From: an uncultured Roseovarius sp.
GTDB taxonomy: Bacteria > Pseudomonadota > Alphaproteobacteria > Rhodobacterales > Rhodobacteraceae
Assembly (NCBI RefSeq): GCF_947259555.1
Contig: NZ_CAMYMD010000086.1
Coordinates: 1 to 56,302 of the forward strand
DNA length: 56,302 nucleotides
Direction: 5' to 3'
Shown here: piece after piece, positions 45,001-52,465 of the stretch
How positions within the stretch are numbered: the first letter of the stretch is position 1
Layout of the letters: every line of letters starts with the position of its first letter
Program-made: the position numbers and the translations under genes
The notes under the pieces: generated by a model
What the model was told of the DNA's origin: nothing
The model's input: only the letters and a program-made list of their open reading frames with translations
Database searches by the model: none

Positions 45001-45459
45001 TCGCATCCCGGCCGGAGGGTTGTTAGGTGACACTCTATATTACAGTGATACCGGACTACTCGAGATGAGGGCGGACTTTGCCGGATGGGCCTTGTAAATA
45101 AGGGGGTTCAGAGGGATCAGGCGCGCGCATTCCAGAGGGGTGCGAAGTTTGCAGTGGACTGCATAAAAGCGCCGTAGAGGCCCGAAATGGGGCCGCAGAG
45201 GCAATTATCGGGGGCGCGCGGGCGGAAACGCTCAAACCCTATTAAATAAGGCTTTAACGGGTCGTGAGGGCGGTATTTGAGGGGCTGCTGAAAAGGGTTG
45301 GGAGGCAAAAGAAGTGGGACCCTCGCCGCCCAGTTCTTTTTCAGGGTCCCACTTCCATGGTTCTGCCCGCCATATCAAACGGATAGCCAACTTGACAGCG
45401 GCCCGAACCTGGAAGAGAAGTGGGACCCTTTTTTCGGATGATCGGGGGGCGGACGACAA
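45001..45459. other. Non-coding left end of the Mu-like prophage and junction with the host
   Basis: No gene is supported in these 459 bases. The host terminator ends at 45000 and phage genes begin at 45460, so attL lies here. Mu-type elements end in TG; one candidate end is TGTTAGGTGACACTC at 45021, preceded by AGGGT as a possible 5-bp target duplication. Another lies near 45287, just before the first 13-bp repeat. The stretch 45060-45300 is purine-rich on this strand, with recurring GAGG. The exact boundary cannot be fixed without the right end. Confidence 0.55.
45311..45429. repeat. Three exact copies of GAAGTGGGACCCT near the phage left end
   Basis: Copies at 45311-45323 (+), 45343-45355 (-) and 45417-45429 (+). 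The first two face each other as an inverted repeat with a 19-base spacer. Mu-type phages carry three transposase-binding sites (L1-L3) in their left end, with varied orientation, so these are candidate MuA sites; repressor operators are the alternative. Confidence 0.75.
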
Positions 45460-45759
45460 TCAGTCGGACAGCGAGTTGCGCAAGCGCTGCAGATACTCCA
45501 GTCGATCGACGCTATGGCTTAGGGCGCACAGGGAGAGCCGCGTCGCCAGTGGGTCGGGTCGTGCGTCTTCGCCATAGATCTGATCGAGCGACAGCAGCTT
45601 TCCAGCCCCCACGCCATTGCGGCAATCGGCTGCGGCCTCGGTGTAGAGCCGCATCTTATTCGAATGCTCGACATACCAAAAGCCGCCCGCGATCAGGACG
45701 GCAATGGTGACCGCCCCGCCCAGGGCGAGATGCGTTGAGGAAAAGTTCAAGTTTTTCAT
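45460..45759 (-). CDS. Small membrane-anchored phage protein
   Basis: 99 residues from ATG 45759, with GAGG four bases beyond the start spacer. One membrane helix (LALGGAVTIAVLIAGGFWYVE, about 11-31) with the rest soluble and containing two Cys (ADCRNGVGAG, SLCALSH), which could form a disulfide if periplasmic. It is the last gene of a leftward trio at the phage left end, 20 bases after the SLATT-like gene. I recognise no family. A Sec-type leader or a signal anchor for a spanin-like or exclusion protein are both possible. Confidence 0.7.
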   Translation of the reverse strand: MKNLNFSSTHLALGGAVTIAVLIAGGFWYVEHSNKMRLYTEAAADCRNGVGAGKLLSLDQIYGEDARPDPLATRLSLCALSHSVDRLEYLQRLRNSLSD

Positions 45760-45779
45760 TTGGCCTCGCGTGTTTGATC

Positions 45780-46292
45780 CTAGCGCTGGAGCGCGGTGTC
45801 GCCGGGCAGGTAGTGGGCAAGCCAACGCTGCCAGAAACGGAGGTGCTCTATGTCCTCGGAGCCGATGGCACGGGCCACCTGGTTGTGGCAGATCAGATCG
45901 AGGTAGCGCAGGATCGGCGGCTCGCGCGCCTCGATCGACAAGACCTCGGCACGCAGCTCGCGCAGATCTTCGGGCGTCGGATCGCCGCGCATGGTGAGGA
46001 TGCGTTCGAGCGCGAGAAACTCCCCGGCGAGGCTGTTGTGCTGACGCGCCTTGGTGCTGAGGCGCAGAACCTGGTCGAGCGCCTGCATCGCGGCGACCGC
46101 CGCACCTGCCGCTAGCGGGACCCAATCGGCCCACTCGGCCAGAAGGGCCACCACGACAGACGAACCCGCCAGAAGAGAGAGCACGGAGAACGTGTTCGAC
46201 CATCCCTCAAAGAAGCGTTCGCGCAGCCGGTGATAGCGCACCGAGCGTTGCAGGTGACAGCTCAGGTCGTGGCGCTCGTCGTCGACAGTCAT
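45780..46292 (-). CDS. Two-TM SLATT-like membrane protein
   Basis: 170 residues from ATG 46292 (AAGGATAGGA upstream). A basic juxtamembrane stretch RYHRLRERFFEGWSN leads into two helices (about 35-56 and 60-78: FSVLSLLAGSSVVVALLAEW, VPLAAGAAVAAMQALDQVL). A long amphipathic helix (LSTKARQHNSLAGEFLALERIL) and a soluble tail follow. This is the layout of SLATT domains, two-TM modules predicted to act as membrane effectors in nucleotide-signal immunity systems and also seen in phages. Identity is from pattern only. It sits between a small disordered protein and a small membrane protein, all leftward, outside the repressor. Confidence 0.6.
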   Translation of the reverse strand: MTVDDERHDLSCHLQRSVRYHRLRERFFEGWSNTFSVLSLLAGSSVVVALLAEWADWVPLAAGAAVAAMQALDQVLRLSTKARQHNSLAGEFLALERILTMRGDPTPEDLRELRAEVLSIEAREPPILRYLDLICHNQVARAIGSEDIEHLRFWQRWLAHYLPGDTALQR

Positions 46293-46296
46293 GGTC

Positions 46297-46479
46297 CTAT
46301 CCTTCGTCTTCGCCCTGCCCTCTGTCTGGCTTGCGCGGCGCGGGAGCGGGGCGGGTTGGGGATACCTCGAAATTGCCGCGCTTGCCCTCGCCGTAGTCGA
46401 TGCTTTCGCCGTTGTTCGACGGGGTCTGGCGTTTGCCATCCTCGCGCGGCGGTCTGGGTGGTGTCTTACGCTCTACCAT
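46297..46479 (-). CDS. Small charged, probably disordered protein
   Basis: 60 residues, ATG 46479 with AAAGGAG upstream. Rich in Pro, Arg, Lys, Glu and Gly, with no hydrophobic core (MVERKTPPRPPREDGKRQTP; ends GQGEDEG). It ends 5 bases before the SLATT-like gene and overlaps its ribosome binding region, so the two are probably co-translated. It could be a partner or nucleic-acid-binding peptide. No family recognised. Confidence 0.55.
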   Translation of the reverse strand: MVERKTPPRPPREDGKRQTPSNNGESIDYGEGKRGNFEVSPTRPAPAPRKPDRGQGEDEG

Positions 46480-46574
46480 ATTGTACAGTCTCCTTTCAGG
46501 TGAAGTTAACGGTGCGTCCGGCGCTCACCACGCATGCGCGGACCGGACAATCTCGCCGAGGATGCGGAGGCGGT

Positions 46575-47063
46575 TCATGATCGCTTGCGATTGTGAAGGC
46601 GGGTTCTGAGCAGCTCGCGGACCTCGGGCAGCAATGCCTCCAGCTCATCGCCGTCATCGGGGTACTTCATGCGCGCCACCAGCTCATTGCAGAACCATGT
46701 CCCCTCCTTCCAAAGAGCATCTTTGGATAGGTTGAGGCCGAACTCGGCATAGACCTTACCGACCTCTACCCCGCTGATCATCAGGACCATGTCATCGGCG
46801 CGCGTGCGCGGTGGCGGCGTCTCGGGTGCTACGGGATCGCCCGCGCCATAAAGGATGTAGTCGGCGCGCAGGCCGAAGCGCTCTTGCAGCCGGATCAGGA
46901 AATTGCGCGAGGGCTCGCACCGGCCACCCTCAATATCCCCAATATATCCTTGGCTTACATCCATCGCTGAACCAAGGGCGCGCTGCGACAGCCCTTTATT
47001 CTTCCTCCACAGCGCAAGACGTTGACCGGGGTTCGCAGACATCTTGATAAAACCTGTTGACAT
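46575..47063 (-). CDS. XRE-family repressor of the Mu-like phage
   Basis: 162 residues. Helix-turn-helix near residues 12-66 (GQRLALWRKNKGLSQRALGSAMDVSQGYIGDIEGGR), then a linker rich in Pro/Thr and a helical C-terminal half without the Ser-Lys protease motifs of LexA/CI. It is divergent from the early operon, the place of repressor c in Mu-like phages. ATG 47063 lacks a strong ribosome binding site; ATG 47042 (MSANPGQRL) is an alternative. Confidence 0.88.
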   Translation of the reverse strand: MSTGFIKMSANPGQRLALWRKNKGLSQRALGSAMDVSQGYIGDIEGGRCEPSRNFLIRLQERFGLRADYILYGAGDPVAPETPPPRTRADDMVLMISGVEVGKVYAEFGLNLSKDALWKEGTWFCNELVARMKYPDDGDELEALLPEVRELLRTRLHNRKRS

Positions 47064-47137
47064 GATCGTAGTATCCGTTCAAAACTACGAATGAACGTGA
47101 ACTACGGTCATTCTGTGACCGATTAGGGGTAAAGCAT
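47064..47137. promoter_or_regulatory. Phage immunity operator/promoter region
   Basis: Seventy-four bases between the divergent repressor and first early gene. CGTAGT (47068), AACTACGA (47083) and AACTACGG (47100) are three copies of one ACTACG half-site in two orientations, and GTTCA/TGAAC forms another inverted repeat around the middle copy. TTGACA at 47058-47063 may be a -35 box for early transcription. These are the expected targets of the XRE repressor. Confidence 0.65.
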
Positions 47138-47398
47138 ATGACAGAAAAGGTCAGAACAATCCAGCCGGGGCCGATCTTTTATGATGTGTTCCTCGGCTAT
47201 TTGCGGGTGATCGGCACCAACCTGAAGGATTGGTGCGCACCGCACGGGGTGACGCCGACTAATGCCAAGAGCGCCGCGACCGGCGGCTGGAACGGGACCA
47301 AGGCCCGCGCCCTGCGCGAAAAGATGATCGCGGAGGTGGGCGAGGAGACGTTTCAGCGCCTCTATGCCGAGCGGATGCGCCGGGAGGACGCGGCATGA
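47138..47398 (+). CDS. Phage early protein in the Ner position
   Basis: 86 residues. First gene rightward of the operator, where Mu has ner. The stretch LKDWCAPHGVTPTNAKSAATGGWNGTKARALREKMI looks like a small DNA-binding helical domain in which a helix-turn-helix is possible but not clear. Ends with basic/acidic residues (ERMRREDAA). Its stop overlaps the next ATG as ATGA. A Cro/Ner-like role is inferred from place. Confidence 0.72.
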   Translation: MTEKVRTIQPGPIFYDVFLGYLRVIGTNLKDWCAPHGVTPTNAKSAATGGWNGTKARALREKMIAEVGEETFQRLYAERMRREDAA

Positions 47399-47940
47399 GT
47401 ATCCGCCGTCGCCTTGCCCTGATGATCTGCCCGGAACTTCGGCCCCTGCTTAGCTATGACGCAGGTGCCCTGCGTGAGAGGATGGCCGCCCGCCGTGCGG
47501 CGCATCCTTGCCTGATGCAAGAGCACGGGCCGGGCCGACGCAACGCCTACTGCGTGCGGTGCGGCGAGACAGTCAATGTCGCGCTCCCGGAGGTGTGCCC
47601 GGCGCGAACCTTTAATCCGGACGCTCAGGCCGCACCTTCAACGGGGTGCGCCCCGCAAGATCAATCTTGCGAACCCAAACCATGGGGATCGTTTCGCAGC
47701 CCAGAACAAGCTCGAGCCTGGCTCGAAGCCGCATCGGGAGAAGAACTTCGTGAGATGGAAGAATATTGGGTGCGGACGGACCCAGTATGTCCTGAGGTAG
47801 CCTGTTCCCTACGACAGATAGCGCTTGCCCTATGCGCCAGTGGAGAGCTCTCGCGCCGCGTGACGCGGGTGGCACATGGAGATCCACGCGAGCAATTTCG
47901 GTTTCGTTCTCCGGTATCTGGTCAAGGAAATCGGTCATGA
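47395..47940 (+). CDS. Phage early protein with one zinc-binding-like CxxC, 3' part doubtful
   Basis: The first 75 residues or so look genuine (SIRRRLALMICPELRPLL, then NAYCVRCGETVNVALPEVC with two paired cysteines). From about 47612 the frame is antisense to a well-formed leftward gene and its amino-acid content becomes arbitrary up to the stop at 47940. The likely history is that a cargo gene was inserted and removed the original 3' end. The protein may still be made with the new tail. Confidence 0.55.
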   Translation: MSIRRRLALMICPELRPLLSYDAGALRERMAARRAAHPCLMQEHGPGRRNAYCVRCGETVNVALPEVCPARTFNPDAQAAPSTGCAPQDQSCEPKPWGSFRSPEQARAWLEAASGEELREMEEYWVRTDPVCPEVACSLRQIALALCASGELSRRVTRVAHGDPREQFRFRSPVSGQGNRS

Positions 47941-48115
47941 AGTCATACAATTCCTCCGCGTCGAAATCCGGCTCGCGGGCAGGTCCTTTTCGGGTCTCGA
48001 ACAGCATGTCCTCGAGTGCGCTCAGTTCGTCATACAATTCGGCCCTCATGAACCCCCTTAGCGGGTGGCTAAGGTCAGAAGCGTTCAGGTTCAGCAGTGG
48101 TTCGCGGTCAATCAC
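47612..48115 (-). CDS. Leftward moron-like gene of unknown function
   Basis: 167 residues from GTG 48115, with GGAGGG five bases upstream. It runs against the early operon. Helical, acidic N-terminal half (LYDELSALEDMLFETRKGP, DAEELYDFMTDFLDQIPENE) and a beta-rich C-terminal half (SHEVLLPMRLRARLELVLGCETIPMVWVRKIDL). No family recognised. Its own start signals and orientation suggest independent expression in the lysogen. The overlapping + frame has poor composition here. Confidence 0.62.
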   Translation of the reverse strand: MIDREPLLNLNASDLSHPLRGFMRAELYDELSALEDMLFETRKGPAREPDFDAEELYDFMTDFLDQIPENETEIARVDLHVPPASRGARALHWRIGQALSVVGNRLPQDILGPSAPNILPSHEVLLPMRLRARLELVLGCETIPMVWVRKIDLAGRTPLKVRPERPD

Positions 48116-48205
48116 GGGTTCCCTCCATCGGTTTTCTGGCAGTGACGATGGTAGGGCGCGCGCGGACGGGGTGTCGAGCCTCGTCCGCGTTGCGGGGGTG
48201 CTGTC

Positions 48206-48370
48206 ATGACCCCCCGTCGCGATCCCGAAGGACGCCTGCCCGATGGGGCCGGGTTCGTGATCGGTTCCATGGCCGGGCTGATCTTCTGGGCGGCGCTCGG
48301 GTTCTGGCTGATCCCGGCCGCGCCTGATCATCCCGTTTCATCAAAGGAGGTATCCCATGCGGATCAGTGA
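48206..48370 (+). CDS. Small phage membrane protein
   Basis: 54 residues, ATG 48206. One hydrophobic helix (GFVIGSMAGLIFWAALGFWLIP, about 15-36) after a short polar start. It overlaps the next gene by 14 bases, and its coding end holds that gene's ribosome binding site (AAAGGAGG). Unknown function. Confidence 0.65.
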   Translation: MTPRRDPEGRLPDGAGFVIGSMAGLIFWAALGFWLIPAAPDHPVSSKEVSHADQ

Positions 48371-48584
48371 TCTTATTCCCGATGCCGGGCCGTTGCAGGC
48401 CGAGATCGAGCTTGTGCCGCAGGTGGAGCGCGTGGCGCTGGCGCTGCAGCTTATCCGCGATATCGACGATCCGGCCTGTGCGCTGTCGCTGATGCGGCTG
48501 AGCCGGTTGGCGGAGGATCAGCATCTGGCGATCCGGCGTGAGCAGTTCGTGCGCGACCATGAACTGCGTCGGGTGCAGGGATGA
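48357..48584 (+). CDS. Small phage early protein
   Basis: 75 residues, ATG 48357 behind AAAGGAGG. All-helical and amphipathic (VERVALALQLIRDIDDPACALSLMRLSRLAED), ending basic (DHELRRVQG). No family recognised. Start and stop overlap its neighbours, as in the rest of this operon. Confidence 0.72.
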   Translation: MRISDLIPDAGPLQAEIELVPQVERVALALQLIRDIDDPACALSLMRLSRLAEDQHLAIRREQFVRDHELRRVQG

Positions 48585-48769
48585 GCGGCCCGTTGAACAC
48601 CAGTTTGAAATCCCGCGTGCGTGCTTGCCTGTATGGCGCGCGGGTCTTGCGCCGCGATCGGTCCCGGTCTGCTTGCCCCGGTCGCGGCGTCTTTTCTTTC
48701 ACCTGTGATGTGCTGGGAGTGGCGGCGCTGTTCGTGCTTCTCTTCGGCGTTGCTAGTTTCGGAGGATGA
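48581..48769 (+). CDS. Small phage protein with C-terminal membrane helix
   Basis: 62 residues, start overlapping the previous stop as ATGA. A basic N-terminal half (SRVRACLYGARVLRRDRSR) precedes one helix at the C-terminus (VLGVAALFVLLFGVASF). Tail-anchored layout. No family recognised. Confidence 0.6.
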   Translation: MSGPLNTSLKSRVRACLYGARVLRRDRSRSACPGRGVFSFTCDVLGVAALFVLLFGVASFGG

Positions 48770-49035
48770 GCATGGGGTTGCATGTGGACAGATGGGGCGA
48801 AGGCTATGCCGTGTTCGACGGAAAGCAGCGCCTGACCGGTGCTTATAGCAATCGTGATATCGCGCTGCGCGCCATGGACCGGAAAGAGGACGAGGCACGC
48901 CACGCCCAGCAGGCGCGCAACCGCAACTGTCTGACTTGCGGGGGCGAGTTCTGGAGCACCGGCCACGGCAACCGCATGTGCGACGGGTGCCGGGGGCGTC
49001 ACTCGGGCCTCGATGCGCGGATGGTGGGCGGCTGA
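48766..49035 (+). CDS. Phage early protein with zinc-ribbon-like cysteines
   Basis: 89 residues, start overlapping as ATGA. The N-terminal half resembles a small alpha/beta unit (VDRWGEGYAVFDGKQRLTGAYSNRDIAL). The C-terminal half has two CxxC pairs (RNCLTCGGEF and RMCDGCRGRH), enough for one zinc ion. Likely nucleic-acid or protein binding. Ends one base into the next start. Confidence 0.7.
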   Translation: MSMGLHVDRWGEGYAVFDGKQRLTGAYSNRDIALRAMDRKEDEARHAQQARNRNCLTCGGEFWSTGHGNRMCDGCRGRHSGLDARMVGG

Positions 49036-49259
49036 TGCATCACGCGCCGCTCACCTCTGCGCGCCTGCAAAGGGTTCTGGCGGTCCTCGAGGATGGCAGG
49101 CCCCACACCACGCGCGAGATCGTGCGGCGGGCGCATGTGGTGGCGGTCAACAGCTGCATCTCAGAGCTCAGGGCGAACGGGGCGGAGATCCTCTGCACCC
49201 GCGAGCGCAGGAAGGACCGGCTGATCTGCCGGTACACAATGACGAAGGCACCGGAATGA
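49035..49259 (+). CDS. Small winged-helix-like phage protein
   Basis: 74 residues. SARLQRVLAVLEDGRPHTTREIVRRAHVVAVNSCISELRANGAEILC reads as a winged helix-turn-helix followed by a beta wing (RKDRLICRYTM), the form of helix-turn-helix domains found in phage early operons. Overlaps neighbours at both ends. Confidence 0.75.
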   Translation: MHHAPLTSARLQRVLAVLEDGRPHTTREIVRRAHVVAVNSCISELRANGAEILCTRERRKDRLICRYTMTKAPE

Positions 49260-49468
49260 TGGACGAGAATAAAACCCAAAAGATCGAAGATATGGCGAGA
49301 TGGCTGCGCAAGGATGCGGCGCAGGTCGCGTTCATCATCGGGATGATCCGGGCGGGGGACGCTCTCTATGCCGATAATATCGAATACGCGCGCGGGCGGA
49401 TGCGGGACAATCTTAAGAGCGTTCGCAGGCTCGCCGATCTGATCGAGCAGGAGCTCGCCGATGAGTGA
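49256..49468 (+). CDS. Small helical phage protein
   Basis: 70 residues, tandem ATGs at 49256/49259 overlapping the previous stop. Entirely helical (KIEDMARWLRKDAAQVAFIIGMIRAGD, LKSVRRLADLIEQEL). No family recognised. It overlaps the ParB-like gene by 8 bases. Confidence 0.7.
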   Translation: MMDENKTQKIEDMARWLRKDAAQVAFIIGMIRAGDALYADNIEYARGRMRDNLKSVRRLADLIEQELADE

Positions 49469-50339
49469 GATGCGCCTGATCGAGACGCGCGAAATGGCGC
49501 TGGATGACATCGAGGTGCACGAACGGTTGCGCCCGGTGGATGAGATGGGGCTTGGGGCCATCCTGATGACGCTGCGCGAAGGTGAGGCCCCGAGTGACCC
49601 GGTCGACGTGCGCCGGGTGCGGCGCAATGGCGTGGTCAGCTACCGGCTGATCGACGGGATGCACCGGGTCGAGGCGGCGCGGCGGCAGGGCCAATTGACG
49701 ATCCGTGCTTCGATCTACGAGGGGACGGATGCCGATGCCCGGATGATGGAGATCGAGCGCAACCTCGCGCGCGCCGAGATGAAGCCCGTGGACCGGGCCG
49801 TGTTCTTGCTGGCCTACAAGGAGGCTTACGAGAAGAAGTATCCCGAGGCCCGCGCGGCTATCGGCGAGGCGCTGGCTGCAAAGCGCTGGGATGCGACGGG
49901 CATTATGCCCGTCGCATCCTTCGCGGCGCGCGTGGGCGAGATGGCAGGCCAGAACGAAACCACCGTACGCCGCCAATATCGGGCCGTAAGCGCTCTGTCA
50001 CCGGAAGAGATCTCCGCCCTGCGCGACGCACCGCGATGGGTCGGCTATAAGGATATGGCGGAAATCGGAAAGATCACGGAGCCCGAGGAACGTGGTTTCG
50101 TTATCGGCAAGCTGTCGGCTGGCGAGGCAAATACGGTCAAGGCGGCGCGCAAGACCTATGCCGCCTCCCAAGGCAAGGCCCCGACCCCGCCGAGCGACAG
50201 GGATCAGAAGCTGGCGCGGCTTGCCGACGCCTGGGCGCGGGCCGGAGAGCGCAATCGCCGCAAGTTCGTCGAGGACAACGCCGCCGAGATCGACGCGTTG
50301 CTGCGCGAGGTCTTCTATGACGGGGGAGACGCCGAATGA
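49461..50339 (+). CDS. ParB-like N-terminal domain protein of the phage
   Basis: 292 residues. N-terminal ParB/Srx fold (about 8-105): LRPVDEMGLGAILMTLREGE, then YRLIDGMHRVEAARRQG, where GxHR is the ParB nucleotide-binding box, and EIERNLARAEMKPVDRAVFLLAYKEAYE matching the following ParB segment. The middle (about 140-215) has an HTH-like part (QNETTVRRQYRAVSAL). Mu-like phages of this group often have such a gene just before the transposase; it may act in regulation or target choice. ATGA overlap with the transposase start. Confidence 0.85.
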   Translation: MSEMRLIETREMALDDIEVHERLRPVDEMGLGAILMTLREGEAPSDPVDVRRVRRNGVVSYRLIDGMHRVEAARRQGQLTIRASIYEGTDADARMMEIERNLARAEMKPVDRAVFLLAYKEAYEKKYPEARAAIGEALAAKRWDATGIMPVASFAARVGEMAGQNETTVRRQYRAVSALSPEEISALRDAPRWVGYKDMAEIGKITEPEERGFVIGKLSAGEANTVKAARKTYAASQGKAPTPPSDRDQKLARLADAWARAGERNRRKFVEDNAAEIDALLREVFYDGGDAE

Positions 50340-52450
50340 GCGACCAGCCCCCGGCACAGGAATGGTGGAGCGCGTCCGAGCTGGCGGCATCCGGTCTGCC
50401 GGACCTGCCCGGCACCAAGCGCAAGGTCAACGAGATGGCCAAGCGCGAGGGCTGGTCTGCGCTGCCCGGCAAGGTGCGGCGGCGGCGCGGTGCGGGCGGC
50501 GGGGTCGAATATCACTGGAGCGTGCTGCCCCTGCGCGCGCGGTTGCGGCTGGGTTCTGATCACGCGAAGCCAAAAGCCGCACAGGTGGGCGCTGATGACG
50601 CCTGGGCGCGGTTCGACGCGGCGGGCGACACCGCCCGCGCCGAGGCGGAGCGGCGGCTGAATGGCATCACCCAGATTGAGACCCTTGAGGGCGCGGGGCT
50701 GACCCGGTCCATGTCCGTGCGCGAGGTCGCGCGCCAGCTGGGCTGCTCTGAATATACGGTCTGGAACTGGCTGCGCATGGTCGAGGGCGTGAGCGCTGCT
50801 GATCGGCTGGCCTATCTGATCGATGGGCGCGCGGTGCGCAAGACCCCCGGCCTGCGCGCCGATCTCGATGATGAATTCTGTGCCCTCGTCCGGAGCGACT
50901 GGCTGCGCCTGTCGCAGCCCAGCCTGACCAGTTGCTATGATCGCGCGGCCCGGGTTTGGCTAGGCGAGAAACGCAACAGCCCGGTGCCGCCACTCCACCA
51001 GGTGCGGCGGTGGATGAAGGTGAACGTGTCAAAGCCGACCGAGGTGTTCATGCGCAAGGGGGCGGAGGCACTCAAACGGTTCTACCCGGCGCAGACACGA
51101 TCCAAGGCGTTCATGGTCCCGATGGAGTGTATCCAGGGCGACTATCACAAATTCGACGTATTCGTGCAGTGGCCGGGCATCGACACGCCGGTGCGCCCCC
51201 AGCTGATGGCGTGGTCTGACGTCTATTCCGGCAAGCTGTTGGCCTGGCGTCTGTCGGATACCGCCAACAGCCATACGGTGCAGCTGGTGACAGGCGACCT
51301 TATCCGTGAATGGGGCGTACCGCAGTCGGTTTTGATGGATAACGGTAAAGAATTCGCAAACAAGGCGATGACCGGCGGTGACAAAACTCGCAACACCTTC
51401 AAGATCATGGACGAGGATATCCCCGGACTACTGCCGCTGCTGGGCATCGAAATCCACTGGGCCACGCCCTATTCCGGCCAGTCCAAGCCGATCGAGCGGG
51501 CGTTCCGCGATCTGTGTGACCGGGTTGCCAAACATCCCGCCTTCGACGGGGCCTATACCGGCAACAGCCCCATGGCCAAGCCCGAAGATTACGGCAGCCG
51601 CGCGATCCCGCTGGAGGATTTCAAGGCGGTTCTGGAAGAGGAGCTGGCGCATCACAACGCCCGGCCCGGCCGCCGCAGCGAAGTGGCCATGGGGCGGTCG
51701 TTTAACGAGGTGTTCAACGAGGGATATGCGCGAGCCACGATCCGGCGCGCCACTGATGAGCAGCTGCGCCTCTGGCTCTTGCGCGCTGAGGGCGTTCGCG
51801 CCAAGCGCGGCAACGGCGCGCTCAGGCTCTATGACACTGAATATTGGTCGGAATGGATGTACCGGATCGCGGGCGAAAAGGTCGTCGCGCGGTTCGATGC
51901 CGATGATCTGGCGGCGGGGCTCGAGGTCTATGACCTCAAGGGTCGCTACCTGGGGCATGCGGAGTGCCGTGATGCTGCGCCATTCTTGAGCGTCGATCAC
52001 GCCCGCGACCACAATCGCAAGCGCGGCGCCTGGATGAAGGCGCAGAAAACCGAGGCGAAAGCCGCGCGGGAGTTCAGCGCATCGGAGATTGCCGCTCGGC
52101 TTCGTGCCGCGGGCGATCTAGCCCCCGACGAGCCCCTGCCCGAGGCGCAGGTGCATCAGCTGGTGACCCCACACAAGGCCGCCCCCAAACGCCGCGCGGC
52201 CACTCCGGAGGATACCGAGCGCGAGGCGGCGCATTCGGCCACCATCGCGCGGCTCGAGGAGCGCCGCGCCGCTCCGCGCGAAGAGGATGATCCCGAGCAG
52301 CGTTTCGCCAGGGCCCGGGCGCTGGAGCGCGCCGAGGCGGCGGGCGAGACGCTGACACAGGCGCAAGCCGAGTGGCTCGGGGACTACCGGCAATCATCGG
52401 AATACCGGGCGGGCCTGCGCATGGAGCGCCGGTTCAGCGCGGACAACTGA
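50336..52450 (+). CDS. MuA-type DDE transposase
   Basis: 704 residues, near the 663 of Mu A. N-terminal winged helix (about 10-70, EWWSASELAASGLPDLPGTKRKV) like the Mu enhancer-binding domain, then end-binding helices (VREVARQLGCSEYTVWNWL). RNase H-like core with the full triad Asp269 (CIQGDYHKFD), Asp335 (VLMDNGKEF) and Glu387 (KPIERAFRD), spaced as in Mu A (269, 336, 392). A C-terminal helical, charged tail should contact MuB. Catalyses strand transfer during integration and replicative transposition. Confidence 0.97.
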   Translation: MSDQPPAQEWWSASELAASGLPDLPGTKRKVNEMAKREGWSALPGKVRRRRGAGGGVEYHWSVLPLRARLRLGSDHAKPKAAQVGADDAWARFDAAGDTARAEAERRLNGITQIETLEGAGLTRSMSVREVARQLGCSEYTVWNWLRMVEGVSAADRLAYLIDGRAVRKTPGLRADLDDEFCALVRSDWLRLSQPSLTSCYDRAARVWLGEKRNSPVPPLHQVRRWMKVNVSKPTEVFMRKGAEALKRFYPAQTRSKAFMVPMECIQGDYHKFDVFVQWPGIDTPVRPQLMAWSDVYSGKLLAWRLSDTANSHTVQLVTGDLIREWGVPQSVLMDNGKEFANKAMTGGDKTRNTFKIMDEDIPGLLPLLGIEIHWATPYSGQSKPIERAFRDLCDRVAKHPAFDGAYTGNSPMAKPEDYGSRAIPLEDFKAVLEEELAHHNARPGRRSEVAMGRSFNEVFNEGYARATIRRATDEQLRLWLLRAEGVRAKRGNGALRLYDTEYWSEWMYRIAGEKVVARFDADDLAAGLEVYDLKGRYLGHAECRDAAPFLSVDHARDHNRKRGAWMKAQKTEAKAAREFSASEIAARLRAAGDLAPDEPLPEAQVHQLVTPHKAAPKRRAATPEDTEREAAHSATIARLEERRAAPREEDDPEQRFARARALERAEAAGETLTQAQAEWLGDYRQSSEYRAGLRMERRFSADN

Positions 52451-52465
52451 GAAAAGGAGAGCAGC

